Below, piece after piece: positions 1 through 8,100 of a stretch of DNA of 64,000 bases. The stretch is from Microcella sp. (GTDB lineage: Bacteria > Actinomycetota > Actinomycetes > Actinomycetales > Microbacteriaceae). The stretch lies in assembly GCF_025808395.1 (NCBI RefSeq), contig NZ_CP075524.1:496001-560000 (forward strand). Direction: 5' to 3'. The notes below the pieces were generated by a model that was not told the origin of the DNA, did not search any database, and worked only from the letters and a program-made list of their open reading frames with translations. Every line of letters starts with the position of its first letter. Positions within the stretch are counted from its first letter, which is position 1. A program made the position numbers and the translations under genes.

Positions 1-597
1 GCTGTGCGATCGGCGCGGCGTGCCCCGTCGGGCGGCTCGAGCGCAGCATCCACCGCCGCCCGGTCGACCTCGCCGGCCGAGCGCACGGCGGGCGATGCCC
101 CCGATGCCGACCCTGTCGCACCCGTCATCGGCATCGCCCAACTGCCCAACGACCCCGTCACGCGACTCGAGCGCGAGCTGCTCATGGCGCTGCTGCAGCA
201 TCCGGACGAGATCGGGCGCGACACTGCCGTGCGCGCCCTGCACACGACGTTCACGCAGCCGGCGCTCGCCACCGTGCGCGATGCGCTGCTCACCTCGATC
301 GAGTCGTACTCCACCCCAGAGTGGGCGCGGCGGGTCACCGATGAGGCGCCGCCGGCGTTCCAGCCGCTCGTGACCCAGTTGGCGATCGCTCCGCTGCCGA
401 TTCGGGCGGGGCGCGTCGCCGAGTACTGCGCCGGGGTCACCACCTCACTCATCGAACGAGACCTGCTGCGCCGCAAGACCGAGCTGCTGGGCGCCTTGCA
501 GCGCACCGATTCCACCGCCGACCCCGAGCGCTATCGCGACCTGCAGCGGCAGCTCGTCGAGCTCGAGGTCGAACGGCGTCGAGTGCGGGGCGACTAA
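1..597 (+). CDS. dnaG: DNA primase DnaG, C-terminal part (5' truncated by window)
   Basis: This is the last 198 codons of an ORF open from the first base of the window. An Ala/Ser/Thr-rich linker of about 45 residues is followed by a helical domain carrying TRLERELLMALLQHPDEIG, which resembles the C-terminal helicase-interacting domain of actinobacterial primases, and it ends in a charged helix. DnaG makes RNA primers at the replication fork. The catalytic zinc and Toprim domains would lie upstream of the window. A tRNA-Asn gene close downstream of dnaG is also known from mycobacteria, which supports the call. Since only the tail is visible, the assignment rests on that domain and context. 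Confidence 0.72.
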   Translation, partial: AVRSARRAPSGGSSAASTAARSTSPAERTAGDAPDADPVAPVIGIAQLPNDPVTRLERELLMALLQHPDEIGRDTAVRALHTTFTQPALATVRDALLTSIESYSTPEWARRVTDEAPPAFQPLVTQLAIAPLPIRAGRVAEYCAGVTTSLIERDLLRRKTELLGALQRTDSTADPERYRDLQRQLVELEVERRRVRGD

Positions 598-607
598 GAT
601 CGCACGG

Positions 608-1411
608 GTGACCGAACCTGCCGTGCGTGCTCGAGATCTCACGCTGCGGTATCGCGGCCCGGTCGGGCGCAAGGCAGTGCAGGCAATCACGGGCGTCAGC
701 CTCGACATCGCCCCCGGCGAGACTCTCGCGGTGGTCGGCGATGCGGGCAGCGGCAAGAGCACGCTCGCTCAAGCGATCGCGGGCTACACCTCGCGCAGTG
801 TCGACCGCGGAGTCGACATCGCGGGCGGGGCGCTCGAGGTGCTCGGCATCGACGTGCGCCGCTTGCGCCGGCACCACGACGACGAGCTGGCCTTGCGCGT
901 GGGCTATGTGCCCCAAGACGCGGGTGCGGTGCTCGACCCGCACTTGACCGTGGGCGAGAACGTGGCGGTGCCCCTCTTTCAGCGCGACCCCAAGCTGTCG
1001 AAGTCGTTCGCGGGCGGGGTCGTCGCCGAGGCGATCGACGCGATGCACTTGACGCTCGCGACGATTCCGAAGTATCCATACGAGCTCAGTCGAGGGCAGC
1101 GTCAGCGCGTCGCGATCGCGAGGGCCCTCGTGCTCGACCCCGACCTGCTGGTCGCCGATGAGGCGACGGCCGGCATCGACGCCACGGTGCGCGGCACGAT
1201 TCTCACGCACCTCGCCGAGGTGCAGCGTCGGCGCGGCTTCGCGGCCTTCGTCGTGAGCAGCGAGATCGGCGAGGTGCGCCGCCTGTCGCACCGGCTCGCG
1301 GTGCTGCACCGCGGCACGATCGTCGGCATGGGCGACATCGACGCGGTGCTGCGCGATGCCACTCACCCCTACGTTCGACGGCTCGCCGAGCTCAGCGCCG
1401 CCCGGGTCTGA
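608..1411 (+). CDS. ABC transporter ATP-binding protein
   Basis: A 267-residue nucleotide-binding subunit. Walker A is GDAGSGKST (residues 44-52), the Q-loop region reads GYVPQDAG, the signature is LSRGQRQRVAIARAL near residue 160, and Walker B is DLLVADEATAGID, followed by the switch segment. The sequence is closest in style to the DppD/DppF oligopeptide and nickel importer ATPases. It starts at GTG 608, ten bases after dnaG. No permease or binding-protein gene lies nearby, so its membrane partner must be encoded elsewhere or it serves a non-transport role. The substrate cannot be told from the sequence. Confidence 0.85.
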   Translation: MTEPAVRARDLTLRYRGPVGRKAVQAITGVSLDIAPGETLAVVGDAGSGKSTLAQAIAGYTSRSVDRGVDIAGGALEVLGIDVRRLRRHHDDELALRVGYVPQDAGAVLDPHLTVGENVAVPLFQRDPKLSKSFAGGVVAEAIDAMHLTLATIPKYPYELSRGQRQRVAIARALVLDPDLLVADEATAGIDATVRGTILTHLAEVQRRRGFAAFVVSSEIGEVRRLSHRLAVLHRGTIVGMGDIDAVLRDATHPYVRRLAELSAARV

Positions 1412-1449
1412 GCCCGCATCGCCGCCACCGACCGAGAGAGGCAGACCCC

Positions 1450-2499
1450 GTGCAGACCCCTGATCGCATGTCTCAGTCGGTGAATGCCGCGTTCGACGCC
1501 GCCTTCGTGCCGGTCGACCAACACCGAGACCCGGCCGCCGGTCGTGGTGCTCTGCCGCCTCGCCGACCTGAGCCGGGCCCGATCGCGGTGCTGCCGCAGG
1601 TCTCTGCGCTGTTCACCGAGGCGGTGCGGGCCGGGGGCGCCGAGGTCGCCGACCTGGGCCCAGACACGCGGGGGCTGATCTGGCTGAGCGAGCAGCGTGC
1701 CGACGAGCTGGCGTCGATTCTGGATGCTCACCCCGGCATCGGCTGGGTGCAGCTGCCCTGGGCAGGTGTCGACGTTTTCGCCGAGGTGCTGGCCCGCTAC
1801 GCCGACGGCTCGGGGCCGGTGTTCACGAGTGCGAAGGGCGCATACTCAGAGCCGGTCGCCGAGCACGCTGTCGCCCTCAGCCAGGCAGTGCTGCGCGAGT
1901 TCGCGCCCAAGGCACGCGCGGCGCGGTGGCAGCCGAGGCGCACGGGGCGCTCGCTCTACGGCCTGCGGGTCGTGATCGTCGGAGCGGGGGGAATCGCTGC
2001 GGAGATCATCCGTCTGCTGCAGCCCTATCGCGTGCACATCACGGTCGTTCGCCGCACCGATGCGCCGATGGCGGGGGTGCAGCGCACCGTCACCGCCGAA
2101 GCCCTTCTCGGCGTGCTGCCCGAGGCCGACGTGCTGATGCTCGCGGCGGCGTCGACCGAGTCGAGTCGACACCTCATCGGCGCGGCCGAGCTCGCCGCGC
2201 TGCCGACGGGCGCCGCGCTCGTGAACATCGCGCGGGGCGCCCTCGTCGATCATGATGCGCTGGCCGACGCTCTCGCGCGGCAGCACCTCGCGGGCGCGGG
2301 CCTCGATGTCACCACTCCCGAACCGCTTGACGATGGTCATCGACTCTGGAGCGAACCGCGGTGCCTCATCACCTCGCACTCGGCCGACACGCCAGAGATG
2401 ACGGCTCCGCTGCTCGCGGGCCGCATCACCGAGAATGTGCGCGGCTTTCTCGGTGACGGGCGATTCGTGGGTCTCGTCGACCCGGCCGCCGGCTACTGA
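1450..2499 (+). CDS. D-isomer specific 2-hydroxyacid dehydrogenase
   Basis: A 349-residue NAD(P)-dependent dehydrogenase. The Rossmann motif is VVIVGAGGIAAEI (about residue 175), followed by the family signature ALVNIARGALVDHDALADAL with its substrate/cofactor Arg. The C-terminal part has the glutamate segment GLDVTTPEPL and then a SHSAD segment where the family catalytic His sits. It would reduce a 2-oxoacid to a D-2-hydroxyacid or do the reverse; substrate specificity is not visible. GTG at 1450 is the chosen start; GTG or ATG codons a few residues in are possible alternatives. It follows the ABC ATPase by 38 bases on the same strand. Confidence 0.85.
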   Translation: MQTPDRMSQSVNAAFDAAFVPVDQHRDPAAGRGALPPRRPEPGPIAVLPQVSALFTEAVRAGGAEVADLGPDTRGLIWLSEQRADELASILDAHPGIGWVQLPWAGVDVFAEVLARYADGSGPVFTSAKGAYSEPVAEHAVALSQAVLREFAPKARAARWQPRRTGRSLYGLRVVIVGAGGIAAEIIRLLQPYRVHITVVRRTDAPMAGVQRTVTAEALLGVLPEADVLMLAAASTESSRHLIGAAELAALPTGAALVNIARGALVDHDALADALARQHLAGAGLDVTTPEPLDDGHRLWSEPRCLITSHSADTPEMTAPLLAGRITENVRGFLGDGRFVGLVDPAAGY

Positions 2500-2551
2500 C
2501 GTCATCGGCGACCCTCGCGGTTCTGCTAAGTTAGGAGGGCTGTTTCAGCGA

Positions 2552-2627
2552 TCCTCGATAGCTCAATTGGCAGAGCAGCCGGCTGTTAACCGGCAGGTTC
2601 TTGGTTCGAGTCCAAGTCGGGGAGCCA
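2552..2627 (+). tRNA. tRNA-Asn (GTT)
   Basis: A 76-base cloverleaf. The acceptor stem TCCTCGA pairs with TCGGGGA, the D arm is GCTC...GAGC, the anticodon stem GCCGG/CCGGC encloses the loop CTGTTAA (anticodon GTT), the T arm is CTTGG TTCGAGT CCAAG, discriminator G is followed by an encoded CCA. Its position shortly after dnaG matches the arrangement seen in other actinobacteria. Confidence 0.97.
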
Positions 2628-2717
2628 CCGCTCCTCCCGCACCTTTTCGCACTCGGTCCACCGCGGGCCGTGGTGCGGATCGTGCACCAGAGGCCCAGCA
2701 CGAGAGGACCACCGGCG

Positions 2718-3629
2718 ATGGAAGCGTGGATCACCGAGAATCTCATGGCTGCCGCCATGGTCGCCGCCGCCATCGGGGCGAGCCTGCTGCTGCTCGTCAT
2801 CGTGCTGCTCGTGGCGTGGATCAGAGCGCGCCGCCGCGCAGCGGGCTCAGAATTCGATCGCACCGCCGCAGAGCGCCAGCGCATCGAGCTCGAACTCTCG
2901 CTCGCCGAGCAGGCCGGCCGACTGCGCATCATTCGAGAGCTGCACGAAGTCTCGGTGCACGCGCTCTCGGTCATCGTCAGTCAGGCAGATGGTGCCCGCT
3001 ACGCCGCCACTGCTGACCCTGCTGCCGCGTCTCGCAGCGCGGCGGTCATCGCCGACTCCGCTCGCGCGACGCTCGCCGACCTTCGGCGCGTCATGGCCGT
3101 CGCGCGCGAGGGCGAAGCGAGTGCAGCGCCGCACCCGCGCCTCAAGTCGACCCGCGAGCTGTTCGCCGTCATGCGCGAGTCTGGCCTCGAGGTCGAGTTC
3201 GAAGAGTCGGGGCAGCCGTTCGAGCTGAAGCAGGGTGCAGAACTCGCCATCTACCGCATTCTGCAGGAGGCGCTCGCGAACGCGCTGAGCTATGGCGGGC
3301 CGGGCACCGAGGTGCGCGTCGGGTTCACGTGGGGTGATGACGGTCTGCACGTTCGCGTCGACGATGACGGCATCAGGGCGTCGGCCCGGCGTGACGGGCT
3401 GGACCCCAACGACGCGAGCGCAGTGGCGTACACGATCGACGACGACCTCAAGGCGCTCACTGACGAGCCGAGCGGGCGCGGCATCACCGAGATGCGGTCG
3501 CGCGCTGAGCTGTACGGCGGAATCCTGACCGCGTCGACGGTGCCCGGTGTGGGGTTCTCGCTCTCTGTCGTGTTTCCGGGCCTGCGCTTCGACGGCGGTT
3601 CGCGCGGGGTGAAGTCGGGCAGCTCGTGA
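2718..3629 (+). CDS. Sensor histidine kinase, HisKA_3 (NarL/DesK-type)
   Basis: A 303-residue membrane kinase with one N-terminal transmembrane segment (residues 10-35) and almost no extracellular part. The dimerisation H-box reads RELHEVSVHALSVI with the phosphorylatable His at residue 76. The ATPase domain has an N-box-like EALANAL, a VDDDG G1 box and a GRGITEMRSRAELYGG G2 box. The open frame extends upstream into the tRNA, so I chose ATG 2718, which has GAGAGGA upstream. It overlaps the response regulator by four bases, so the two are translationally coupled. The signal sensed is unknown. Confidence 0.88.
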   Translation: MEAWITENLMAAAMVAAAIGASLLLLVIVLLVAWIRARRRAAGSEFDRTAAERQRIELELSLAEQAGRLRIIRELHEVSVHALSVIVSQADGARYAATADPAAASRSAAVIADSARATLADLRRVMAVAREGEASAAPHPRLKSTRELFAVMRESGLEVEFEESGQPFELKQGAELAIYRILQEALANALSYGGPGTEVRVGFTWGDDGLHVRVDDDGIRASARRDGLDPNDASAVAYTIDDDLKALTDEPSGRGITEMRSRAELYGGILTASTVPGVGFSLSVVFPGLRFDGGSRGVKSGSS

Positions 3630-4030
3630 CGGTCAGGGTACTCATCGCCGACGACTCGAGCCTGCAGCGCAGCGGATGGCGGATGGTGCTCGAGTCGCAG
3701 CCAGACCTCGAGATCGTCGGAGAGGCCGGCGACGGCGCTCGCGTGCTCGCGATCGTGCGCCGCGAACCCACCGACGTCGTGCTCATGGACGTGCACATGC
3801 CGCGAGTCAACGGGCTGGTGGCCAGTGAGCGCATTCTCACCGACGCAGCCGTGCGCGAACTCGGCGCGCCGCCGCGCATCGTGCTCGCGACAGCGCTCGA
3901 GCTCGACGACCACCTGGCCGAAGCGGCGCGCGCCGGAGTCTTCGCGGTGATTCACAAAGACACCGACCCAGAATCGTTGTTCGACATCGTGCGTGCCGCC
4001 GCGTCGGCCGTCGATGGCCGCGCAGACTGA
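3626..4030 (+). CDS. Response regulator, receiver domain only
   Basis: A 134-residue protein that is a complete CheY-like receiver: acidic pair D9-D10, phosphoacceptor D55 (LMDVHMP), switch T89 and K111. It ends about 12 residues after the last receiver helix, so the LuxR-type DNA-binding domain normally found in regulators paired with HisKA_3 kinases is absent. The next frame holds AzlC, leaving no sign of a lost domain in the DNA. Its GTG start overlaps the kinase stop. Output must pass through another protein or phosphotransfer, unless it acts as a phosphate sink. Confidence 0.9.
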   Translation: MTVRVLIADDSSLQRSGWRMVLESQPDLEIVGEAGDGARVLAIVRREPTDVVLMDVHMPRVNGLVASERILTDAAVRELGAPPRIVLATALELDDHLAEAARAGVFAVIHKDTDPESLFDIVRAAASAVDGRAD

Positions 4031-4733
4031 GCGCAGGGCGGCCTGGCGCGCGTCGCTTGCCGTCGCCCTGGCCGTCTCCGCCTACGGCATCTCATTCGGC
4101 GCTCTCGCCGTGGCCTCGGGCCTCGACATAGTGCAGACGTGCGTGCTGAGCGTCGTCATGTTCTCGGGCGGGTCGCAGTTCGCCCTCATCGGCGTGCTCG
4201 CCACGGGAGGCACCGCCGCGGGTCCGGCGGCCATCGCCGGCGCGACGCTGTTGGGCCTGCGCAACGGCCTCTATGCCATTCGCGTGTCACCGATCATCGG
4301 CCCCGGGTGGGCCAAGCGTCTGCTCGCCGGCCACTTCACGATCGATGAGTCGACGGCAGTCGGCACTGCCCAGCCGACGCTCGAGAGCCAGCGCATCGGC
4401 TTCTGGGCGACTGGAGCGATGATCTACATCGGGTGGAACCTCACGACCCTGCTCGGTGCCATTCTCGGCGACCAGCTCGGCGACGTGCGGCAGTGGGGGC
4501 TCGACGCCGCGGCCGCGGCGGCCTTTCTCGGTCTGCTCTGGCCGCGCCTGACAGCGCTGCAGCCGGTCGCGGTGGCGATCGCCGCGGCGGTCGTCGCCGT
4601 CGTGCTCATCCCGGTGCTGCCGCAAGGTGTGCCGGTGCTGGCCGCCGCGCTGGTCGCCGTCATCGTCGGGCTCACCAACCTGTTCGGCACCGACGGCACG
4701 GCGCGCAGTGCTGAGTCGAGGGAGTCGACATGA
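4014..4733 (+). CDS. azlC: AzlC family branched-chain amino acid exporter, large subunit
   Basis: A 239-residue polytopic membrane protein. The hallmark segments are VSAYGISFGALAVASG near the N-terminus, VMFSGGSQFALIGVLATGG, and GLRNGLYAIRVSP, which define the AzlC family of branched-chain amino acid and analogue exporters. ATG 4014 lies inside the end of the response regulator (17-base overlap). It is followed with a four-base ATGA overlap by the small AzlD partner, as in other members. Co-translation with the two-component pair suggests, but does not prove, that they share regulation. Confidence 0.9.
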   Translation: MAAQTERRAAWRASLAVALAVSAYGISFGALAVASGLDIVQTCVLSVVMFSGGSQFALIGVLATGGTAAGPAAIAGATLLGLRNGLYAIRVSPIIGPGWAKRLLAGHFTIDESTAVGTAQPTLESQRIGFWATGAMIYIGWNLTTLLGAILGDQLGDVRQWGLDAAAAAAFLGLLWPRLTALQPVAVAIAAAVVAVVLIPVLPQGVPVLAAALVAVIVGLTNLFGTDGTARSAESREST

Positions 4734-5041
4734 CCATCTGGCAGATCATCATCGTCGCCTCGATCGCCGTGCTCGCCATCAAGCTCATCGGGTATGCCGT
4801 GCCCCCGAAACTGCTCGAGTCTGCACGCGCGGCTCGCACGGCCGAGTTGACGACGGTCGCGCTGCTGGCGGCGCTCATCGTGGTGCAGACGGCGGGAATC
4901 GGTCAGGGCATCATGATCGATGCACGGCTGCCGGCGATCGTCGTCGCCGCCGTCTTGTTCGCCCTGAGGGTGCCCTTCATCGTCGTCATCATCGCGGCTG
5001 CTGCCACCGCGGCAGGGCTGCGACTGCTCGGCTGGTCATGA
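4730..5041 (+). CDS. azlD: AzlD domain protein, small exporter subunit
   Basis: A 103-residue protein with three to four predicted hydrophobic segments and the motif IAVLAIKLIGYAVPPKLL followed by VPFIVVIIAAAATAAGLR. AzlD proteins pair with AzlC to export branched-chain amino acids. The start codon overlaps the azlC stop (ATGA). The gene converges with def, leaving eleven bases between the stop codons. Confidence 0.88.
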   Translation: MTIWQIIIVASIAVLAIKLIGYAVPPKLLESARAARTAELTTVALLAALIVVQTAGIGQGIMIDARLPAIVVAAVLFALRVPFIVVIIAAAATAAGLRLLGWS

Positions 5042-5052
5042 TGATCAGCTGC

Positions 5053-5619
5053 TCAGCCCTCGAGATCGTCTTCGCCGGGCATCCAGCTCTGGCCAGGTGA
5101 GCCCCACGAGCGCTTGCGAATCGCCTTCGCGGCCGCCTTGCTGTGAGGGTGCTGCAGTCGATCGACGTAGAGCACGCCCTCGAGATGATCGAACTCGTGC
5201 TGGAAGATGCGGGCCAACCACCCGTGCGCGTCGATCTCGAAGTGCTCGCCCTCGAGGTTCGTGGCTCGCAAGAGCGCTCGATCTGATCGCGACAAGGCGA
5301 ACCGTTCGCACGGCACCGAGAGGCAGCCTTCTGCGTCGAGGTCGACGTCGGGCTCGCCGACCGGGGGAGGGCTGACGAGCAGCTCGGGGTTGATCGCGAC
5401 ACCCCTCCACTGCACGTCGTCGCTGTCGGTGTAGTCGAACACGAAGACTCGAGCATCCACCCCCACCTGCGGAGCCGCGAGACCGACTCCAGGTGCCGCC
5501 TGCATCGTCTCGACCATGTCTGCCACGAGGGTGCGCACCTCGTCGTCGATCTCGACGACCTCAGCAGCCCGACGGTGCAGAACGGGCTCGCCGGTGATGA
5601 CAATGCGAAGAGCGGCCAT
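5053..5619 (-). CDS. def: Peptide deformylase
   Basis: A 188-residue metalloenzyme that removes the N-formyl group from nascent proteins. All three family motifs are present: GVGLAAPQVG, EGCLSVP (metal-binding Cys) and HEFDHLEG (two metal His and catalytic Glu). The open frame extends about 95 codons upstream, but the conserved N-terminus MAALRIVITGEPVLHRRA begins at ATG 5619. The C-terminus is longer than the minimal enzyme, ending in an acidic tail. It is transcribed divergently from the downstream DMT transporter with a 40-base gap. Confidence 0.96.
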   Translation of the reverse strand: MAALRIVITGEPVLHRRAAEVVEIDDEVRTLVADMVETMQAAPGVGLAAPQVGVDARVFVFDYTDSDDVQWRGVAINPELLVSPPPVGEPDVDLDAEGCLSVPCERFALSRSDRALLRATNLEGEHFEIDAHGWLARIFQHEFDHLEGVLYVDRLQHPHSKAAAKAIRKRSWGSPGQSWMPGEDDLEG

Positions 5620-5659
5620 TCGTTCAGAATATCGACCTCGTGGGGAGTAGATTGACCGG

Positions 5660-6577
5660 GTGCTGGGCGACTTGAGCGACGTGACCGAACAGATCTCGCT
5701 CACCCCATACCAATCGATCGGCATTCCCATCGCCTTGGTGGGTGCCGTCTTTCTCGCCCTCGGCGCCCAGTTGCAGCACCGCGGGGTGTCGACCGTCGAG
5801 ACCACGCACGGCGATGGCTCGAAGGCGGGGCTGAGCCTCGCCCAACTGACCCGACTGCTCGCGCGCCCATCGTGGCTGCTGGGCACCACGATGCTCGGCC
5901 TCGCCATACTCTTTCAGCTCACGAGCCTCGGCTTCGCGCCCCTCATCGTGGTGCAGCCGCTGGGGGTCGTCGCACTCGTCGTCACCGCGATCGTCAATGC
6001 GCGAGTCTCGAAGCACCGCCTCGACCGCCACGCAGTGCGCGCCATCGCCATGTGCGTCACCGGCGTGGGCATCTTCGTCGCGATCGCGGCCGTCTACGCG
6101 GTGGAGAAGCCCATCACCGAGGTGCAGCTCTTGACCGTGCTCGCCGTGCTCGGCGTCATCACTGCGGCCTTCGGCGTCGCGTTCGCACTGAGCCGCCGCG
6201 TCGTCGGAGCCATGTTCTACATCGTGGGCGCCGGTGTGCTGTTCGGCTTCGTCGCGACGCTCGCGAAGGTCGTCATCAACCGCATCCTCAACGGCAACTT
6301 CGAGTGGCTCACCGTGATCGCCATGGTCGCGCTGCTCGCCTCAACGGCACTCGGGGCCTACTTCGTGCAGACGGCCTACTCGGTGGGCTCACCAGACCTC
6401 GTCATCGCGGGGCTCACCGTGATCGACCCGCTCGTCGCGGTGCTCATCGGCGTCATCGTGCTCGGCGAAGCCGCGCAGATTCCCCCCGCCTTCGCCATCG
6501 TGGCCGTCGTCGCCGGAACCGTCGCCATCATCGGCGTGCTGCAGCTCGCGAAGCACCACCCGCAGACCCACCGCTAG
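5660..6577 (+). CDS. DMT-superfamily transporter (NIPA-like)
   Basis: A 305-residue integral membrane protein with about nine to ten hydrophobic helices in two EamA-like halves. Segments such as IPIALVGAVFLALGAQLQHRG, IVVQPLGVVALVVTAIVNARV and VIDPLVAVLIGVIVLGEAA are typical of the NIPA-like branch of the drug/metabolite transporter superfamily, some eukaryotic members of which carry magnesium. The substrate here is not identifiable. GTG 5660 is the start consistent with the first transmembrane helix lying about 20 residues in. Confidence 0.8.
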   Translation: MLGDLSDVTEQISLTPYQSIGIPIALVGAVFLALGAQLQHRGVSTVETTHGDGSKAGLSLAQLTRLLARPSWLLGTTMLGLAILFQLTSLGFAPLIVVQPLGVVALVVTAIVNARVSKHRLDRHAVRAIAMCVTGVGIFVAIAAVYAVEKPITEVQLLTVLAVLGVITAAFGVAFALSRRVVGAMFYIVGAGVLFGFVATLAKVVINRILNGNFEWLTVIAMVALLASTALGAYFVQTAYSVGSPDLVIAGLTVIDPLVAVLIGVIVLGEAAQIPPAFAIVAVVAGTVAIIGVLQLAKHHPQTHR

Positions 6578-6702
6578 CTCTTCGACAGAGGTGGCGCGTG
6601 AGAGGCGCCCGCCCGCGCACCTGCGGTAGCGTAGAGAGAAGGTATTCCTCGTGTCCACGGCGCGATCGCGCCCACCGTCGAGAAGCAAGGATCACCCCCA
6701 CC

Positions 6703-7938
6703 GTGCCTGATGCACCGCATCCCGCAAGCGATTCACCTCGCCCCCTGAAGATTCTGATCGGCGGAGACACATTCGGGCCCGACGTCAACGGTGCCGCGAA
6801 GTTCGCCGAGCGCCTCGCCGCTGGCCTCGTCGAGCGCGGCCACGAGGTGCACATCGTCGCCCCCGGCGCAGAAGACGGCCCCAATGTCACGCGCACCGAG
6901 GTGCACGAGGGCCAGCCCATGACCGTGCATCGGCTTCGCTCGTGGCGCTGGCGCCCGCACCCCTGGCTGCGATACGCCCTGCCGTGGCGCATCGAGCAGA
7001 ACGCCGCCCGCATTCTCGACGCCGTGAAGCCCGACGTCGTGCACTTTCAATCGCACATCGTCGTCGGCCGCGGGCTCGCAAGAGAGGCCGCCAAGCGCGG
7101 CATCAGGGTCATCGGCACCAACCACTTCATGCCGGAGAACGCCCTGCAGTTCACTCCGTTCATCGGTGCACTGCGCGAGCCGGCCATTCGCATGGCGTGG
7201 AAGGCGGCGGGGCGAACGTTCGGTCTCGCTGAAGCAGTCACGACGCCGACGCGCAAGGCTGCCGACTACATCGAGCGATACACCGAGCTGAGCGGAGTGC
7301 ACCCGATCAGCTGCGGGCTGCACATCGATCACTACACACCCAACATGGCCCCGCGATCTGAGAACGTGGTGCTGTTCCTCGGCCGAGTCGAGGCCGAGAA
7401 GCACATCGAAGAGCTGCTGCGCGCAGCGGCGAAGCTCGACCCGGCCCTCGATGTTCGGGTCGAGATCATCGGAGACGGTGAGCAGCGGCCCGCGCTCGAG
7501 AAGCTCGCGACCCAGCTCGGCATCGCGCACCGAGTGCACTTCGCAGGCCACGCGCCCGAAGACTACTTGAAGCAGCAGCTCACGCGAGCATCCGTCTTCG
7601 CCATGCCGTCGCGAGCCGAACTGCAGTCGATCGCCACCATGGAGGCCATGGCGTCTGGGCTGCCCGTCATCGGCGCCAACGCCATGGCGCTGCCGCACCT
7701 CATTCACGATGGTGAGAACGGCTACCTCTACGAACCGGGAGACGTCGACCACTTCGCCGAGCTGCTCACGCGCATCTTCACGATGCCGCACGACGAGCTG
7801 CTCGCGCTCAAGGCCGAGAGCCTGCGCATCGTGCAAGCCCACGACATCAACCGCACGCTCGACACCTTCGAAGCGCTCTACCGAGGTGAAGAGGTCATCG
7901 ACCCCATCGTCGATGACGCCGACGCGATCGCTCCCTGA
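6703..7938 (+). CDS. GT4-family glycosyltransferase
   Basis: A 411-residue GT-B glycosyltransferase. The N-terminal domain starts LKILIGGDTFGPDVNGAA, typical of GT4 enzymes that modify glycerolipids or phosphatidylinositol. The C-terminal domain has LFLGRVEAEKHIEELLRA and the EX7E-type donor site MPSRAELQSIATMEAMASG. The frame is open far upstream in another gene, but the real start is GTG 6703, immediately before the conserved N-terminus. The similarity is to diacylglycerol glycosyltransferases and PimB-like enzymes, so a membrane glycolipid role is likely, but the acceptor is not proven. Confidence 0.88.
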   Translation: MPDAPHPASDSPRPLKILIGGDTFGPDVNGAAKFAERLAAGLVERGHEVHIVAPGAEDGPNVTRTEVHEGQPMTVHRLRSWRWRPHPWLRYALPWRIEQNAARILDAVKPDVVHFQSHIVVGRGLAREAAKRGIRVIGTNHFMPENALQFTPFIGALREPAIRMAWKAAGRTFGLAEAVTTPTRKAADYIERYTELSGVHPISCGLHIDHYTPNMAPRSENVVLFLGRVEAEKHIEELLRAAAKLDPALDVRVEIIGDGEQRPALEKLATQLGIAHRVHFAGHAPEDYLKQQLTRASVFAMPSRAELQSIATMEAMASGLPVIGANAMALPHLIHDGENGYLYEPGDVDHFAELLTRIFTMPHDELLALKAESLRIVQAHDINRTLDTFEALYRGEEVIDPIVDDADAIAP

Positions 7939-7993
7939 ACCGTGCCGCTCCACTCGATAGAGTGGGCGCTGGTCGTGCTCTCGGGTGCACCAC

Positions 7994-8067
7994 GGGGCGG
8001 TAGCTCAGCTGGTTAGAGCAGTGGACTCATAATCCATCGGTCACGGGTTCAAGTCCCGTCCGCCCTA
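7994..8067 (+). tRNA. tRNA with CAT anticodon (elongator Met, or Ile2)
   Basis: A 74-base cloverleaf. Acceptor GGGGCGG pairs with CCGCCCT (first pair G-U), D arm AGCTCAGCTGGTTAGAGC, anticodon loop CTCATAA giving CAT, T arm ACGGG TTCAAGT CCCGT, discriminator A and no encoded CCA. It lacks the three G-C pairs of an initiator anticodon stem, so it is not the initiator. A CAT anticodon can be elongator methionine or lysidine-modified isoleucine, and the sequence alone does not settle this. Confidence 0.93.
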
Positions 8068-8100
8068 CGAACGTCGTCAGGGCCGCCGGAAGGAGCCACC

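Noticed and set aside
5872..6702. Upstream extension of the glycosyltransferase frame
   Set aside because: Lies in the shadow of the DMT transporter; composition Arg/His-rich; the true start is GTG 6703.
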